The notes: generated by a model not told the origin, from the sequence alone. 64,000 nt of DNA from Streptomyces hiroshimensis (GCF_014650335.1 NZ_BMUT01000004.1:310001-374000), one strand, 5' to 3'. Counted from the first letter of the stretch, positions 26,356 to 36,627 are shown. Numbers and translations: made by a program.

Positions 26356-28062
26356 TCAGACCGGCTGGACGTCCGGTGCCCCCAGCCGTGCCGCATCCGC
26401 CGTCAGGTCGTCGGGCTGCAGCTGCGATTCGCGCTCCGCCTCCACCCGCTTCTCGTAGCGCTCGACCTCCTTCTCGACCTGCGACCGGTCCCAGCCCAGC
26501 ACCGGCGCCATCAGCTCGGCGGCCTCGCGGGCGCTGCGCGTGCCGCGGTCGAAGGTCTCGATGGAGATGCGGGTCCGGCGGGTGAGGACGTCGTCGAGGT
26601 GGCGCGCGCCCTCGTGCGAGGCGGCGTAGACGACCTCGGCCCGGAGGTAGTCGTCGGCGCCGGTGAGCGGGTCGCCCAGGGAGGGGTCGGCGGCGATGAG
26701 CTCCAGCACCTCGTCCACCATCGAGCCGTACCGGTTGAGCAGGTGCTCCACGCGCGCCACGTGCAGGCCGGTGCTCTGGGCGATCCGCGCGCGCCCGTTC
26801 CACAGCGCCTTGTAGCCCTCCGCGCCCACGAGCGGCACGTCCTCCGTGACGCACTCCGCCACGCGCCGGTCGAGCGCGTGCACCGCCTCGTCGACGGCGT
26901 CCTTGGCCATCACGCGGTACGTCGTGTACTTCCCGCCCGCCACGACCACCAGCCCCGGCACGGGATGCGCCACGGTGTGCTCGCGCGAGAGCTTGCTGGT
27001 CGCGTCCGACTCGCCGGCCAGCAGGGGACGCAGCCCCGCGTACACCCCCTGCACGTCGTCCCGGGTCAGCGGCACGGCCAGGACCTCGTTGACGTGCTCC
27101 AGCAGATAGTCGATGTCCGCGCTCGACGCCGCGGGGTGGGCCTTGTCCAGGTCCCAGTCGGTGTCGGTCGTGCCGATGATCCAGTGCCTGCCCCAGGGGA
27201 TCACGAAGAGCACGCTCTTCTCGGTGCGCAGGATCAGCCCGGTGGTGGAGTGGATGCGGTCCTTGGGCACCACCAGGTGGATGCCCTTGGAGGCCCTGAC
27301 GTGGAACTGGCCGCGCTCGGCGATGAGCTTCTGGGTGTCGTCCGTCCACACCCCCGTGGCGTTGACGATCTGCCGGGCCCGGATCTCGAACTCGCCGCCC
27401 TGCTCCAGATCGCGCACCCTGGCCCCGACCACCCGCTCGCCCTCGCGCAGGAAGCCGGTCACCCGCGCCCGGTTGGCGACCTCGGCGCCGTAGGCGGCCG
27501 CCGTGCGCACGATGGTGGTGACGTAGCGGGCGTCGTCCATCTGGGCGTCGTAGTACTGCAGCGCGCCCACCAGCGCGTCCTTCTTCAGGCAGGGCGCGAC
27601 GCGCAGGGCCCGCTTGCGGGTGAGGTGACGGTGGGTGGGCAGGCCGCGGCCGTGCCCGGAGGAGACCGACATCGCGTCGTAGAGCGCGACGCCCGAGCCC
27701 GCGTAGAGGCGCTCCCACCCGCGGTGCTGCAGCGGATAGAGGAAGGGCACGGGCTTGACCAGGTGCGGGGCGAGCCGCTCCAGCAGCAGGCCGCGCTCCT
27801 TGAGGGCCTCTCTGACGAGGGCGAAGTCGAGCATCTCCAGGTAGCGCAGACCGCCGTGGATGAGCTTGCTGGAGCGGCTGGAGGTGCCCGCGGCCCAGTC
27901 GCGCGCCTCGACGAGGCCGGTCGTGAGCCCCCGCGTGGCCGCGTCGAGCGCGGTGCCCGCGCCGACGACCCCGCCGCCGACGACCAGGACGTCCAGTTCC
28001 CGCTCCGCCATCCGGGCGAGTGCCGCACTGCGCTCGTCCGGCCCGAGTGTCGCTGTCCTCAC
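26356..28062 (-). CDS. glpD: Glycerol-3-phosphate dehydrogenase (FAD-dependent)
   Basis: This 568-residue flavoprotein oxidises sn-glycerol-3-phosphate to DHAP and passes electrons to quinone at the membrane. It has the dinucleotide motif VLVVGGGVVGAGTALDAATRG, then SSRSSKLIHGGLRYLEM typical of GlpD, ASKGIHLVVPKDRI, and VIPWGRHWIIGTTDTDWD. The C-terminal helical domain begins near EDVPLVGAEGY. The GTG start (VRTATLGPDERS) sits behind GGAGGCAGC. No glpF or glpK is adjacent, so it looks monocistronic. The length is normal for the family. Confidence 0.95.
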   Translation of the reverse strand: MRTATLGPDERSAALARMAERELDVLVVGGGVVGAGTALDAATRGLTTGLVEARDWAAGTSSRSSKLIHGGLRYLEMLDFALVREALKERGLLLERLAPHLVKPVPFLYPLQHRGWERLYAGSGVALYDAMSVSSGHGRGLPTHRHLTRKRALRVAPCLKKDALVGALQYYDAQMDDARYVTTIVRTAAAYGAEVANRARVTGFLREGERVVGARVRDLEQGGEFEIRARQIVNATGVWTDDTQKLIAERGQFHVRASKGIHLVVPKDRIHSTTGLILRTEKSVLFVIPWGRHWIIGTTDTDWDLDKAHPAASSADIDYLLEHVNEVLAVPLTRDDVQGVYAGLRPLLAGESDATSKLSREHTVAHPVPGLVVVAGGKYTTYRVMAKDAVDEAVHALDRRVAECVTEDVPLVGAEGYKALWNGRARIAQSTGLHVARVEHLLNRYGSMVDEVLELIAADPSLGDPLTGADDYLRAEVVYAASHEGARHLDDVLTRRTRISIETFDRGTRSAREAAELMAPVLGWDRSQVEKEVERYEKRVEAERESQLQPDDLTADAARLGAPDVQPV

Positions 28063-28279
28063 CGCTGCCTCCGTTTCGGCCGCCGGTTGCTCCGCTGGTC
28101 CCTGCGCCTGCGCGCTCCTCCTTCGATGCTGCCCCAGATCCGCCGGTTCGGCCGCACCGGCGGCGCATGGGAGCGAGGCGCGCCGCGTTGATCCCGAATA
28201 ACAGTCATATATCCGCTTAACCTGATGTAACTCGTTCGCGTGCCGAACCCCCCGGCTTCCCGGGAAGGACCGCCTCGCC

Positions 28280-29551
28280 ATGCCCGCAGATCTCGCCGTC
28301 ATCGGACTCGGCCACCTCGGACTCCCCCTCGCCCAGGCCGCGACCGCCGCCGGCATCGACACCATCGGCTACGACCCGGACCCGCACACCGTCGCCGAGC
28401 TGCGCGCCGGCCGGCTCCCCCCGGAGTGCGCCGACGGCTCCCTCACCGCCGCCGAGGTCCGCCGGATGCTCGCCGCGGGCTTCCGCCCCACGACCGCCGA
28501 CGCCGAGCTCGGCAAGGTGCGCACCGCCGTGATCTGCGCCCCCACCCGGCTCGGCGAGGACAGGGCCCTCGACCTCTCCGCCATCGGCGCCGCCGCCCGC
28601 GCGCTCGCCGTGCGGCTGCGCCCGCACACCACCGTTCTCCTGGAGTCCCCCGTCTACCCCGGCGCCACGGAGGAATACCTGCGCCCCCTGCTCGAATCCG
28701 GCTCCGGGCTGCGCGCCGGCCAAGACTTCCACCTGGCCTACTCCCCCAGCCGGGTGGACCCCGGCGGCAAGCGACACGGCTACGCCGGCATCCCCAAGGT
28801 CATCGGCGGCCTCACCCCGGCGTGCACGGAGGCCGCCGCCGCCTTCTACGGACGGGTCTGCGAGAAGGTCGTCCGCGCGCGCGGGCCGCGCGAGGCGGAG
28901 GCCGTCCGCGTCCTGGAGACCAACTACCGGTACGTCAACATCGCGCTCGTCAACGAGATGGCCGTCTTCTGCCACGACATCGGCGTCGACCTGTGGGACG
29001 TCGTGCGCTGCGCCGAGACCAAGCCCTTCGGCTTCCAGGCCTTCCGCCCGGGGCCCGGGGTGGGCGGCCCCGGCGTGCCCATCGACCCGAACTACCTCTC
29101 CTACCAGGGCCGCAGCCTCGGCTATCCGCTGCGGATGGTCGAGGTCGCCCAGGAGGTCAACGGGCGCATGCCGCGGTACGTCACCCAGCGGTGCGCCACG
29201 CTCCTGAACGAGCACGGCAAGTCGGCGCGCGGCGCGCGCGTGCTGCTGCTGGGCGTCAGCTACAAGGCCGACGTCTCCGACCAGCAGGGATCGCCCGCCC
29301 GCGAGATCGCCTCACGGCTGATGGAGCTGGGGGCCCAGCTCAGCTACCACGATCCGCACGTGCCGCAGTGGCGCGTGCTGGGGCGGCCGGTGCCGCGGGC
29401 CGACAGCCTCTACGAGGCTGCGGCGGCCGCGGACCTCACGGTGCTTCTGCAGCCCCACCGGACGTACGACCTCCAGGGGCTCGCCGTGAAGGCGCAGCTG
29501 CTGCTGGACACCCGCGGCACGACGCCGGCGGGCGCGGGGCACCGGCTCTAG
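28280..29551 (+). CDS. Nucleotide-sugar dehydrogenase family protein lacking the catalytic Cys
   Basis: The 423-residue protein has the UDP-glucose/UDP-ManNAc dehydrogenase layout: VIGLGHLGLPLA for NAD, ETNYRYVNIALVNEMA in the central domain, and a C-terminal UDP-binding domain (LLGVSYKADVSDQQGSPAREI). The active-site loop reads GPGVGGPGVPIDPNYLSY, where active enzymes have GGHCIPVDP. His is Pro264 and the nucleophilic Cys is Gly265; the codons are CCC GGC, so this is not a reading error by me. Two-step oxidation to the uronic acid needs that Cys, so it may stop at the aldehyde, do another reaction, or be inactive. ATG start behind GGAAGGA. Confidence 0.88.
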   Translation: MPADLAVIGLGHLGLPLAQAATAAGIDTIGYDPDPHTVAELRAGRLPPECADGSLTAAEVRRMLAAGFRPTTADAELGKVRTAVICAPTRLGEDRALDLSAIGAAARALAVRLRPHTTVLLESPVYPGATEEYLRPLLESGSGLRAGQDFHLAYSPSRVDPGGKRHGYAGIPKVIGGLTPACTEAAAAFYGRVCEKVVRARGPREAEAVRVLETNYRYVNIALVNEMAVFCHDIGVDLWDVVRCAETKPFGFQAFRPGPGVGGPGVPIDPNYLSYQGRSLGYPLRMVEVAQEVNGRMPRYVTQRCATLLNEHGKSARGARVLLLGVSYKADVSDQQGSPAREIASRLMELGAQLSYHDPHVPQWRVLGRPVPRADSLYEAAAAADLTVLLQPHRTYDLQGLAVKAQLLLDTRGTTPAGAGHRL

Positions 29552-29568
29552 GGTGCGCCGCCCCGCGC

Positions 29569-29610
29569 GGGTGACGACCTACGGGTGACGACCTACGGGT
29601 GACGAACTAC
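29569..29610. repeat. Three 14-bp tandem repeats at the 3' end of the mbl-like gene
   Basis: GGGTGACGACCTAC occurs twice and then as GGGTGACGAACTAC, with a period of 14 bases. The last copy includes the stop codon of the mbl-like gene. It occupies the short gap between two convergent genes, where a terminator would be expected. Confidence 0.65.
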
Positions 29611-30758
29611 AGCCTTCCCAGCCCCAGCGCCCGGTTGGGCGCATCCAGAACCGTCCTCAGCGCCGCGAAGTCCTCCACGCAGCGCCCCGTGCCGACCGCC
29701 ACGCAGTCCAGCGGGTCGTCGGCGATGATGACCGGGATGTCGAGCTCCTTGCTCAGCCGGACGTCCAGGCCGCGCAGCAGCGCGCCGCCGCCGGTGAGGA
29801 CGATGCCGCGGTCCATGATGTCGCCCGAGAGCTCCGGCGGGGTCTCGTCCAGGGTCTGGCGGACCGCCATGACGATGGCGTCGACGGGCTCCGACAGCGC
29901 GTGGCGGATCTCGTCGGCCGTCAGCTCGCGCGTCTTCGGCAGGCCGCTGACCTGGTCGCGGCCGCGGATGGTGCAGCGCTCCGGCGGCTTGAGGCCCTGG
30001 GTCTCCTCCGGGTCGCCGCCGACCTCCTCCAGGCCGGTGTCCTTCTCCAGCTGCTTGGCGAGGGCTGCCAGCCCGGCCGCGGACCAGTAGCCGGTCGGCG
30101 CGGCGGAGCCGATGTTCATCTTGATCTCCTCCGCGGTGCGTTCGCCGATCGCGAGGGAGTACTCCTTCTTCACGTACGAGATGATCGCCGCGTCCATCGC
30201 GTCGCCCGCCGTACGGACGGACCGGGCGGTGACGATGCCGCCCAGGGATATGACGGCGACCTCGGTCGTACCGCCGCCGATGTCGACGACCATGCAGCCG
30301 GTCGGCTCGCTGACGGGCAGGCCCGCGCCGATCGCCGCGGCCATGGGCTCCTCGACGAGGTGCACCTGGCGGGCCCCGGCGCGCGAGGCGGCCTCGATGA
30401 CGGCGCGCCGCTCGACGCCGGTGATGCCGGAGGGCACGCACACCACGACGCGGGGGCGGGCGAAGAAGCGGTTGCCCATGACCTTCTTGATGAAGTGCCG
30501 CATCATGCGCTCGGCCACCTCGAAGTCGGCTATGACGCCGTCGCGCAGCGGGCGGACCGCGACGATGTTCGAGGGGGTGCGGCCGATGGTCTCCTTGGCC
30601 TCGGAGCCGACCGAGAGCACGCTGCCGTCATCGGCGTTGACGGCGACGACTGACGGTTCGTTGAGCACCACTCCCTTCCCGCGCACGTACACCAGCGTGT
30701 TCGCCGTGCCGAGGTCGATCCCCATGTCCCTGCCGCTGAACGACTTGCTTTGCGCCAT
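29607..30758 (-). CDS. mbl: MreB/Mbl-family rod-shape actin homologue with an insertion
   Basis: The 383-residue actin homologue has [18 protein letters not shown] (phosphate 1), [18 protein letters not shown] (phosphate 2) and [15 protein letters not shown] (adenosine). Compared with usual MreB, about 40 extra residues (221-262, [19 protein letters not shown] and following) lie in subdomain IIB between EIKMNIGSA and [11 protein letters not shown]. The mreC-mreD-pbp genes that flank mreB are absent, which favours Mbl over MreB. In Streptomyces, MreB and Mbl act in spore-wall synthesis rather than vegetative growth. The symbol is tentative. Confidence 0.8.
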   Translation of the reverse strand: MAQSKSFSGRDMGIDLGTANTLVYVRGKGVVLNEPSVVAVNADDGSVLSVGSEAKETIGRTPSNIVAVRPLRDGVIADFEVAERMMRHFIKKVMGNRFFARPRVVVCVPSGITGVERRAVIEAASRAGARQVHLVEEPMAAAIGAGLPVSEPTGCMVVDIGGGTTEVAVISLGGIVTARSVRTAGDAMDAAIISYVKKEYSLAIGERTAEEIKMNIGSAAPTGYWSAAGLAALAKQLEKDTGLEEVGGDPEETQGLKPPERCTIRGRDQVSGLPKTRELTADEIRHALSEPVDAIVMAVRQTLDETPPELSGDIMDRGIVLTGGGALLRGLDVRLSKELDIPVIIADDPLDCVAVGTGRCVEDFAALRTVLDAPNRALGLGRL

Positions 30759-30897
30759 AAGTTGCCATTATTCCTTACGGTCGAACTTTTATGCGGAGTT
30801 CACAGCCGCTTGATCGCTGTGGGTGACGTCGGTGTCGTTGCGCGCTGATACCTTTTGGCCCCTACTCAACACCGAGGACATTCGGGGGACATCACAG

Positions 30898-31506
30898 ATG
30901 AGCCAGCCCTGGCAGCAGCCACAGCAGCCGCCACATCCGCAGCAGCCGCCCCAGCCACCGCAGCACTCCCCGTACGGCCAGCAGCCGCCCCAGCCGTACC
31001 CGCCGCAGCACCAGCCCCAGCCGCCCTACGGCTACGGGCAGCAGCCCCCGCCGCCGTACGGTCCTCCCGGCGGCTTCCCGCCGCCGCCCGCGCCGGTCCG
31101 CCGGGGCAACCCCGCCCTCGCCGTGGTCCTCGGCGTCGTGGCCATGCTCGTCGGAGCCGGTGTCTACGGCGGGATCCTCAAGGCCTCCGACGGCGGCCAG
31201 ATCGGCTATCTCGCCGTCGGTACGGGCGCCCTCATCGGCGCCGCCCTGGGCAAGGTCGGCGGCCGCAACCCCGCCCTGCCGGTGGTCGGTGTGCTCCTCG
31301 GGCTGCTCGGTGTCTACCTGGGCCAGATCTTCGGCATCGCCCTGGAGATGAGCGACGTCTTCCACGTCCAGGTCACCGAGATCATCTTCGAGCACTTCGA
31401 CTCGCTGTCCGAGGCCTGGAAGGAATACCTGGAGCCGATCGACGCCCTCTTCTTCATATTCGGCGGCGCGGGCGCCTTTCAGACCGCCCGCAAGCTGGGC
31501 GGCTGA
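30898..31506 (+). CDS. Small membrane protein with Pro/Gln-rich N-terminus
   Basis: The 202-residue protein has about 70 residues rich in Pro, Gln and Tyr (PPQHSPYGQQPPQPYPPQ), then hydrophobic segments: NPALAVVLGVVAMLVGAGVYGG, YLAVGTGALIGAALGKVG and PALPVVGVLLGLLGVYLGQIFG. An amphipathic tail ends FQTARKLGG. Glycine-rich small-residue helices suggest tight packing. GGGGG precedes the ATG. I do not recognise a function. It is divergent from the mbl-like gene and convergent with GuaB3. Confidence 0.78.
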   Translation: MSQPWQQPQQPPHPQQPPQPPQHSPYGQQPPQPYPPQHQPQPPYGYGQQPPPPYGPPGGFPPPPAPVRRGNPALAVVLGVVAMLVGAGVYGGILKASDGGQIGYLAVGTGALIGAALGKVGGRNPALPVVGVLLGLLGVYLGQIFGIALEMSDVFHVQVTEIIFEHFDSLSEAWKEYLEPIDALFFIFGGAGAFQTARKLGG

Positions 31507-31534
31507 CGGGCCCGGCCCCGCACGGCACCAACGC

Positions 31535-31572
31535 CGAAGGGCCCGCACCGCCGAGGCGGTCCGGGCCCTTCG
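31535..31572. terminator. Bidirectional hairpin terminator
   Basis: CGAAGGGCCCG pairs perfectly with CGGGCCCTTCG, and an inner ACCGCC/GGCGGT stem extends the hairpin. It lies between the stops of two convergent genes, so it can end both transcripts. There is no U-tract, as is usual in Streptomyces. Confidence 0.85.
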
Positions 31573-31601
31573 CGTGACTACCGGCTACCGGCTGCCGGGC
31601 G

Positions 31602-32729
31602 TCAGCGGTTGTCGTGCTGCGACGGCGCGACCGTCACCTCGACCCGCTGGAACTCCTTGAGGTCGCTGTAGCCCGTGGTGGCCATGGCACGGCGCAGCGC
31701 GCCGAACATGTTCATCGAGCCGTCCGGGGTGTGCGAGGGACCGGTGAGGATCTCCTCGGTGGAGCCGACCGTGCCCAGGTTCATGCGCTTGCCGCGCGGC
31801 ACGTCCTCGTGGACGGCCTCCATGCCCCAGTGGAAGCCGCGGCCCGGCGCGTCGGTGGCGCGGGCGAGCGGGGAGCCCATCATCACGGCGTCGGCACCGC
31901 AGGCGATGGCCTTGGGGAGGTCACCGGACCAGCCCACGCCGCCGTCGGCGATGACGTGCACGTAACGGCCGCCGGACTCGTCCATGTAGTCCCGGCGGGC
32001 GGCGGCCACGTCGGCGACGGCGGTCGCCATCGGGACCTGGATGCCCAGGACGTTACGGGTGGTGTGCGCGGCGCCGCCGCCGAAGCCGACGAGGACACCG
32101 GCCGCGCCCGTGCGCATCAGGTGCAGGGCGGCGGTGTACGTGGCGCAGCCGCCGACGATGACCGGCACGTCGAGCTCGTAGATGAACTGCTTGAGGTTCA
32201 GCGGCTCGGCCGCGCCGGAGACGTGCTCGGCGGAGACGGTGGTGCCGCGGATCACGAAGATGTCCACGCCGGCGTCGACGACGGCCTTGGAGAACTGCGC
32301 GGTGCGCTGCGGGGAGAGCGCGGCGGCGGTCACGACACCGGAGTCGCGGACCTCCTTGATGCGCTGGCCGATCAGCTCTTCCTTGATCGGCTCGGCGTAG
32401 ACCTCCTGCAGACGCTTGGTCGCGGCGGTCTCGTCCAGCTCGGCGATCTCGGCGAGCAGCGGCTCGGGGTCCTCGTAGCGGGTCCACAGGCCCTCGAGGT
32501 TGAGGACGCCCAGGCCGCCCAGCTCGCCGATGCGGATGGCGGTCTCGGGCGAGACGACCGAGTCCATCGGGGCGGCCAGGAACGGCAGCTCGAAGCGGTA
32601 GGCGTCGATCTGCCAGGCGATCGAGACCTCCTTCGGGTCGCGGGTACGGCGACTCGGGACGACGGCGATGTCGTCGAATGCGTATGCCCGGCGGCCGCGC
32701 TTGCCGCGCCCGATCTCGATCTCAGTCAC
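31602..32729 (-). CDS. GuaB3 family IMP dehydrogenase-related protein
   Basis: The 375-residue TIM-barrel protein is IMPDH-like but has no CBS insert. The region that holds the catalytic Cys in IMPDH (GPGSICTTR) reads GFGGGAAHTTR here, with His in place of Cys, as in the mycobacterial GuaB3 type that is not thought to be a normal IMP dehydrogenase. Other landmarks are FLAAPMDSVVSPETA and VIADGGVGWSGDLPKAIACGADAVMMGS. GTG at 32729 is chosen with GGAAAGG upstream. It follows guaB in the same direction, separated by a terminator and the repeat region. Confidence 0.88.
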   Translation of the reverse strand: MTEIEIGRGKRGRRAYAFDDIAVVPSRRTRDPKEVSIAWQIDAYRFELPFLAAPMDSVVSPETAIRIGELGGLGVLNLEGLWTRYEDPEPLLAEIAELDETAATKRLQEVYAEPIKEELIGQRIKEVRDSGVVTAAALSPQRTAQFSKAVVDAGVDIFVIRGTTVSAEHVSGAAEPLNLKQFIYELDVPVIVGGCATYTAALHLMRTGAAGVLVGFGGGAAHTTRNVLGIQVPMATAVADVAAARRDYMDESGGRYVHVIADGGVGWSGDLPKAIACGADAVMMGSPLARATDAPGRGFHWGMEAVHEDVPRGKRMNLGTVGSTEEILTGPSHTPDGSMNMFGALRRAMATTGYSDLKEFQRVEVTVAPSQHDNR

Positions 32730-32780
32730 GTGTGTGGCCTTTCCTTCTACGTCCTGCCGCATCCAGTATCCCCGACGCGG

Positions 32781-32813
32781 CGGAGCCCGCGGCCTGAGCG
32801 GTCGCGGGCTCCG
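32781..32813 (-). terminator. Hairpin terminator downstream of guaB
   Basis: CGGAGCCCGCG and CGCGGGCTCCG form a perfect 11-base stem with an 11-base loop. On the minus strand it follows guaB and its duplicated tail, and precedes GuaB3, so it separates the two genes. Confidence 0.8.
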
Positions 32814-32837
32814 TGAAAATGCTTTAAACGCGTACTA

Positions 32838-34491
<1,654 letters not shown>

Positions 34492-34544
34492 CTAACGGCC
34501 GCCACACGTGTCCCATTCCACGACGGCTGAGGATCGCGTCACTT

Positions 34545-34575
34545 GGAGATTCGTACGAATGGAGATTCATACGAA
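34545..34575. promoter_or_regulatory. Tandem operator-like repeats upstream of guaB
   Basis: GGAGATTCGTACGAA and GGAGATTCATACGAA lie head to tail with a 16-base period. The first contains the perfect palindrome ATTCGTACGAAT (34549-34560); the second is a near-palindrome. They lie 96-126 bases upstream of the guaB start, in the gap after the sigma gene, and are AT-rich against their surroundings. Confidence 0.5.
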
Positions 34576-34640
34576 GACGGGCTGTTGAAACGTGTGAGAC
34601 GTGAACGTGGGAGACGTGATGGAGACCGTACGGGCAGCGG

Positions 34641-35246
34641 CTACTGCTCGGCCAGCGCGCGCAGCCTGCTGAGCGCCCGGTGCTGAGCGACCCGAACCGC
34701 ACCCGGCGACATGCCCAGCATCTGCCCCGTCTCCTCGGCGGTCATGCCGATGGCGACGCGCAGCAGGACCAGCTCGCGCTGATTCTCCGGAAGGCTGGCG
34801 AGGAGCTTCTTGGCCCACTCCGCATCGCTGCTGAGCAGGGCCCGCTCCTCCGGCCCGAGCGAATCATCCGGCTGCTCGGGCATCTCGTCGGAGGGCACGG
34901 CCGTGCTGCCGGGGTGGCGCATGGCGGCCCGCTGGAGATCGGCGACCTTATGCGCGGCGATGGCCACGACGAAGGCCTCGAAGGGGCGCCCGGTGTCGCG
35001 GTAGCGGGGCAGGGCGCAGAGCACGGCGAGACAGACCTCCTGTGCGAGGTCGTCCACGAAGTGGCGGGCATCACCCGGCAGCCGCGACAGCCGGGTGCGG
35101 CAGTAGCGCAGCGCGAGGGGGTGCACGAGGGCCAGCAGGTCGTGGGTGGCCCTGCGGTCACCCTCGACGGCGCGGGCGACGAGGGCGCCGATCTCTCCCG
35201 GGGCGGCCGCCGCAGCCGGGGGCACCGGGGTCTCGTCGTCGCGCAT
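34641..35246 (-). CDS. shbA: Sigma-70 family (ECF-like) sigma factor, ShbA-like
   Basis: The protein has region 2 ([33 protein letters not shown]) and region 4 ([48 protein letters not shown]), as ECF sigma factors do. The gene next to guaB, bldM and whiD in Streptomyces is ShbA, which drives transcription of the principal sigma gene hrdB; the assignment rests on that synteny. The ATG at 35246 (201 residues) leaves 13 residues before the conserved part. A GTG at 35336 behind GGAAGGGGG would add 30 residues and cannot be excluded. The symbol is tentative. Confidence 0.82.
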   Translation of the reverse strand: MRDDETPVPPAAAAAPGEIGALVARAVEGDRRATHDLLALVHPLALRYCRTRLSRLPGDARHFVDDLAQEVCLAVLCALPRYRDTGRPFEAFVVAIAAHKVADLQRAAMRHPGSTAVPSDEMPEQPDDSLGPEERALLSSDAEWAKKLLASLPENQRELVLLRVAIGMTAEETGQMLGMSPGAVRVAQHRALSRLRALAEQ

Positions 35247-35615
35247 CGTTCCATGGTGCCTCGGCGCCGGGCGATCCACGGCATCGCCCTCGTCGTCGTG
35301 CGCCGAACCGTTACGTGTCGGCGTCCTCGCACTCACGTCTCGTGTCGCCCCCTTCCGGGTATGCCCGCCCCGCGCCCATGACTCCACCGATAGCTTGTGC
35401 CCCGTGCCACACGGCACCGGACAGGGCTTGTCCGTCATGAGGTCTCTGCCGGCCGAGTGAGAAGCCTCGGCCTCCGCCGGGGAGGAGTCACACTCCAAGG
35501 ATGCGGCATTCCTCGGAGTTTCGGCGTCAGACGCCGAAGCGGTGAGATCGCGGTGCGCGCCACCGGCCCGGGTGACGCGCACCGCGATCTCACTGCGCTA
35601 CGCGCCACGGCCCGC
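35247..35615. other. 369-base gap between sigma gene and bldM
   Basis: It holds the possible upstream start and leader of the sigma gene, its promoter (not recognised), and the long hairpin at 35542-35593 that follows bldM. No separate gene is seen. Confidence 0.45.
35542..35593 (-). terminator. Long hairpin terminator downstream of bldM
   Basis: GTGAGATCGCGGTGCGCG (35542-35559) is perfectly complementary to CGCGCACCGCGATCTCAC (35576-35593), an 18-base stem. The 16-base loop can itself pair further. It starts 23 bases past the bldM stop and should separate bldM from the sigma gene transcript. Confidence 0.88.
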
Positions 35616-36227
35616 CTAGCGGACCAGGCCCCAGCGGAATCCGAGCGCCACGGCATGCGCCCGGTCCGATGCACCCAACTTCTTGAACAGGCGCCTGGCG
35701 TGGGTCTTGACGGTGTCCTCCGAGAGGAAGAGCTCGCGGCCGATCTCCGCATTCGAGCGGCCGTGGCTCATCCCCTCGAGGACCTGGATCTCCCGCGCGG
35801 TGAGCGTGGGTGCGGCGCCCATCTCGGCCGAGCGCAGCCGGCGCGGGGCGAGCCGCCACGTGGGGTCGGCGAGGGCCTGCGTCACGGTGGCCCGCAGCTC
35901 GGCGCGCGAGGCGTCCTTGTGCAGATAGCCCCGCGCTCCGGCGGCGACCGCGAGCGCGACACCGTCGAGGTCCTCGGCGACGGTGAGCATGATGATGCGG
36001 GCCCCGGGGTCCGCGGACAGCAGCCGGCGCACGGTCTCGACTCCACCGAGACCGGGCATGCGTACGTCCATCAGAATCAGGTCCGAACGATCGGCTCCCC
36101 AGCGGCGGAGGACTTCCTCGCCGTTGGCTGCCGTCGTCACACGCTCGACGCCGGGCACGGTCGCCACCGCACGGCGGAGCGCCTCACGGGCAAGCGGGGA
36201 ATCGTCGCAGACGAGGACGGATGTCAT
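35616..36227 (-). CDS. bldM: Developmental response regulator BldM
   Basis: The 203-residue NarL/FixJ-type regulator has receiver residues Asp8/Asp9 and the phospho-acceptor position Asp54 (DLILMDVRMPG), and Lys in GYLHKDAS. The LuxR-type helix-turn-helix is LTAREIQVLEGMSHGRSNAEIGRELFLSEDTVKTHARRLFKKLG. Length and Asp54 agree with BldM, which controls aerial hyphae genes as a homodimer and late genes with WhiI. Many BldM receivers are atypical and work without phosphorylation. ATG behind GGAGGACGG. It is divergent from whiD across 400 bases. Confidence 0.95.
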   Translation of the reverse strand: MTSVLVCDDSPLAREALRRAVATVPGVERVTTAANGEEVLRRWGADRSDLILMDVRMPGLGGVETVRRLLSADPGARIIMLTVAEDLDGVALAVAAGARGYLHKDASRAELRATVTQALADPTWRLAPRRLRSAEMGAAPTLTAREIQVLEGMSHGRSNAEIGRELFLSEDTVKTHARRLFKKLGASDRAHAVALGFRWGLVR

Positions 36228-36627
36228 GACCGTCCTCCGCAGCTGATGCGCGTCACCTTGAGCCTCCAGGCTGGTACTGATCGTCACCTGTGCGATCGAC
36301 GACTCTGGCGCCGGGTCGGACACCTGCCCGACTGCTTCATCCGTCAACCGCCTCCGCCCTCTCAACGACGGTCACCCGAAAGAGTTACGGGGTCGGTCGA
36401 GCACGTTCGGCACTCTACGTGAGGGCGCGGACACGGAGCAGGGCGCATTGGGGGCGCCCGGCACACCACCCCTGTCACACCCCCGCCCCACCCGTGCCAC
36501 AACTGCGATATGCCCCATTTGCCCATGCGGAGCAGTTTTTCTTCCCATTTGCTGGTGTCTATGACTAGATTCGCAATCAGTCATATTTACATCCGCCCGG
36601 CAGACCGTTCGCTTCGAGGGGATAGCA
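36228..36627. promoter_or_regulatory. 400-base divergent bldM/whiD promoter region with a TATGACT-N12-AGTCATA palindrome
   Basis: This gap must carry both promoters. A perfect 7-base inverted repeat, TATGACT-N12-AGTCATA (36560-36585), lies 43 bases upstream of the whiD start in an AT-rich stretch and would overlap or flank its promoter. I do not recognise it as a known WhiG, BldD or BldM site. No gene is seen. Confidence 0.6.

Noticed and set aside
24253..28191. 1312-codon open frame on the plus strand
   Set aside because: It lies opposite a complete Ser/Thr kinase and GlpD; the translation is low-complexity Arg/Gly/Val sequence without motifs.
29569..29610. Short CRISPR-like array
   Set aside because: Units of 14 bases follow each other without spacers, so it is a plain tandem repeat; no cas gene is present.
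30802..30824. CACAGC/GCTGTG inverted repeat between the mbl-like and membrane protein genes
   Set aside because: Arms of only 6 bases around 9, in GC-rich DNA, are likely by chance; no second copy was found.
36560..36585. BldM or WhiI binding site before whiD
   Set aside because: The half-site sequence and the 12-base spacer do not fit the sites I remember for these proteins, so no regulator is named.
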